This document shows positions 23,582-23,774 of a stretch of 23,774 nt of DNA, one piece after another; position 1 is the stretch's first letter; the number at the start of each line of letters is the position of its first letter. The notes beneath the pieces are model-generated. The model had not been told where the DNA came from. It did no database searches and worked only from the letters and a program-made list of their open reading frames with translations. A program made the position numbers and the translations under genes. Source of the DNA: Deltaproteobacteria bacterium (GTDB lineage: Bacteria; Desulfobacterota; DSM-4660; Desulfatiglandales; B25-G16); NCBI GenBank assembly GCA_003646935.1, contig QMLW01000001.1, positions 1 to 23,774 on the forward strand. The letters are read 5' to 3'.

Positions 23582-23745
23582 TGGAATATTGGAATGATGG
23601 AATAATGCCTGCCTGTCGGCAGACAGGGGTTCTTAAGAAAATGGGGCAGTTGTTTATTGGTAAGATTTCTCTTGACAGGGAAGTTAATAAATGGATCATT
23701 GCTTTTAAAACCAACACTCCAATATTCCACCATTCCATTATTCCA
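23582..23745. repeat. Inverted pair of TGGAATNN octamer arrays with a palindrome between
   Basis: Three tandem octamers of the form TGGAATNN stand at 23582-23605. Three more in the opposite orientation (NNATTCCA) stand at 23722-23745, with a degenerate fourth at 23714-23721. The 108-116 bp between them begin with a palindrome: CCTGTC-GGCA-GACAGG (23612-23627), or alternatively CTGCC-TGTC-GGCAG (23609-23622). Small frames across it look spurious, though one plus-strand frame from ATG 23641 remains open to the window edge. The arrangement resembles a miniature repeat element and lies just downstream of the transposase-like remnant. Confidence 0.55.
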
Positions 23746-23774
23746 TGTGTGAGACAATATGGAACAGTCTCAAA

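Noticed and set aside
23535..23738. 67-codon minus-strand frame (starting MEWWNIGVLVL) at the right end
   Set aside because: Its ends are translations of the TGGAATNN repeats and the palindrome; a repeat artefact.
1..23774. CRISPR array, prophage or defence island
   Set aside because: No regularly spaced direct repeats, cas-like, phage structural or toxin-antitoxin genes were seen; the content is almost all core housekeeping.

Overview
The window is a compact, housekeeping-rich chromosomal stretch from a bacterium that looks like a member of the Desulfobacterota (former Deltaproteobacteria) or a close relative. This placement is inference. It rests on an elongation factor G of the spdEFG1/mitochondrial type, a DUF1844 protein next to ispE, a CarD/CdnL regulator, a long bL25 (CTC/TL5 type), an ion-pumping pyrophosphatase, an ispG-proS-rel cluster, and small palindromic repeats with a remnant of a REP-associated (Y1) transposase.

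Layout. From 13 to 3538, all on the minus strand, lies a transcription-termination and translation-release operon read rho, rpmE, prfA, prmC; a good sigma70-type promoter lies at 3760-3787. From 3805 to 5314 come carD and rluD (minus). From 5471 to 11405 (minus) is a long run read DUF1844, ispE, tRNA-Gln(TTG), prs, rplY, pth, hppA, with overlapping junctions at rplY/pth and pth/hppA. A gap of about 960 bp (11406-12363) separates this from the plus-strand cluster ispG, proS, rel (12408-17329). The gap has no recognisable gene, but it holds promoter-like boxes, several hairpins and a canonical plus-strand terminator at 12279-12309. To the right are rpmB (minus), a divergent pair made of a CoA-disulfide-reductase-like flavoprotein (minus) and an unrecognised 193-residue protein (plus), then fusA followed by a coupled KaiC/RecA-like ATPase (minus), and a VOC/methylmalonyl-CoA-epimerase-like protein (plus). 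The last 400 bp are repeat debris.

How the genes work together. Most of the window serves translation and its control: release factor and its methylase, ribosomal proteins bL31, bL25 and bL28, peptidyl-tRNA hydrolase, tRNA-Gln, prolyl-tRNA synthetase, EF-G, 23S pseudouridylation, and the (p)ppGpp enzyme. PRPP synthesis, the MEP isoprenoid pathway (ispE, ispG) and energy conservation from pyrophosphate (hppA) accompany it.

There is no CRISPR array, prophage or obvious defence island. The most unexplained pieces are: the structured 11406-12363 gap; a 15-codon leader ORF whose stop overlaps the ispG start; the lack of a normal start codon for pth; the ATPase coupled to spdEFG1; and inverted TGGAATNN octamer arrays at the right end.
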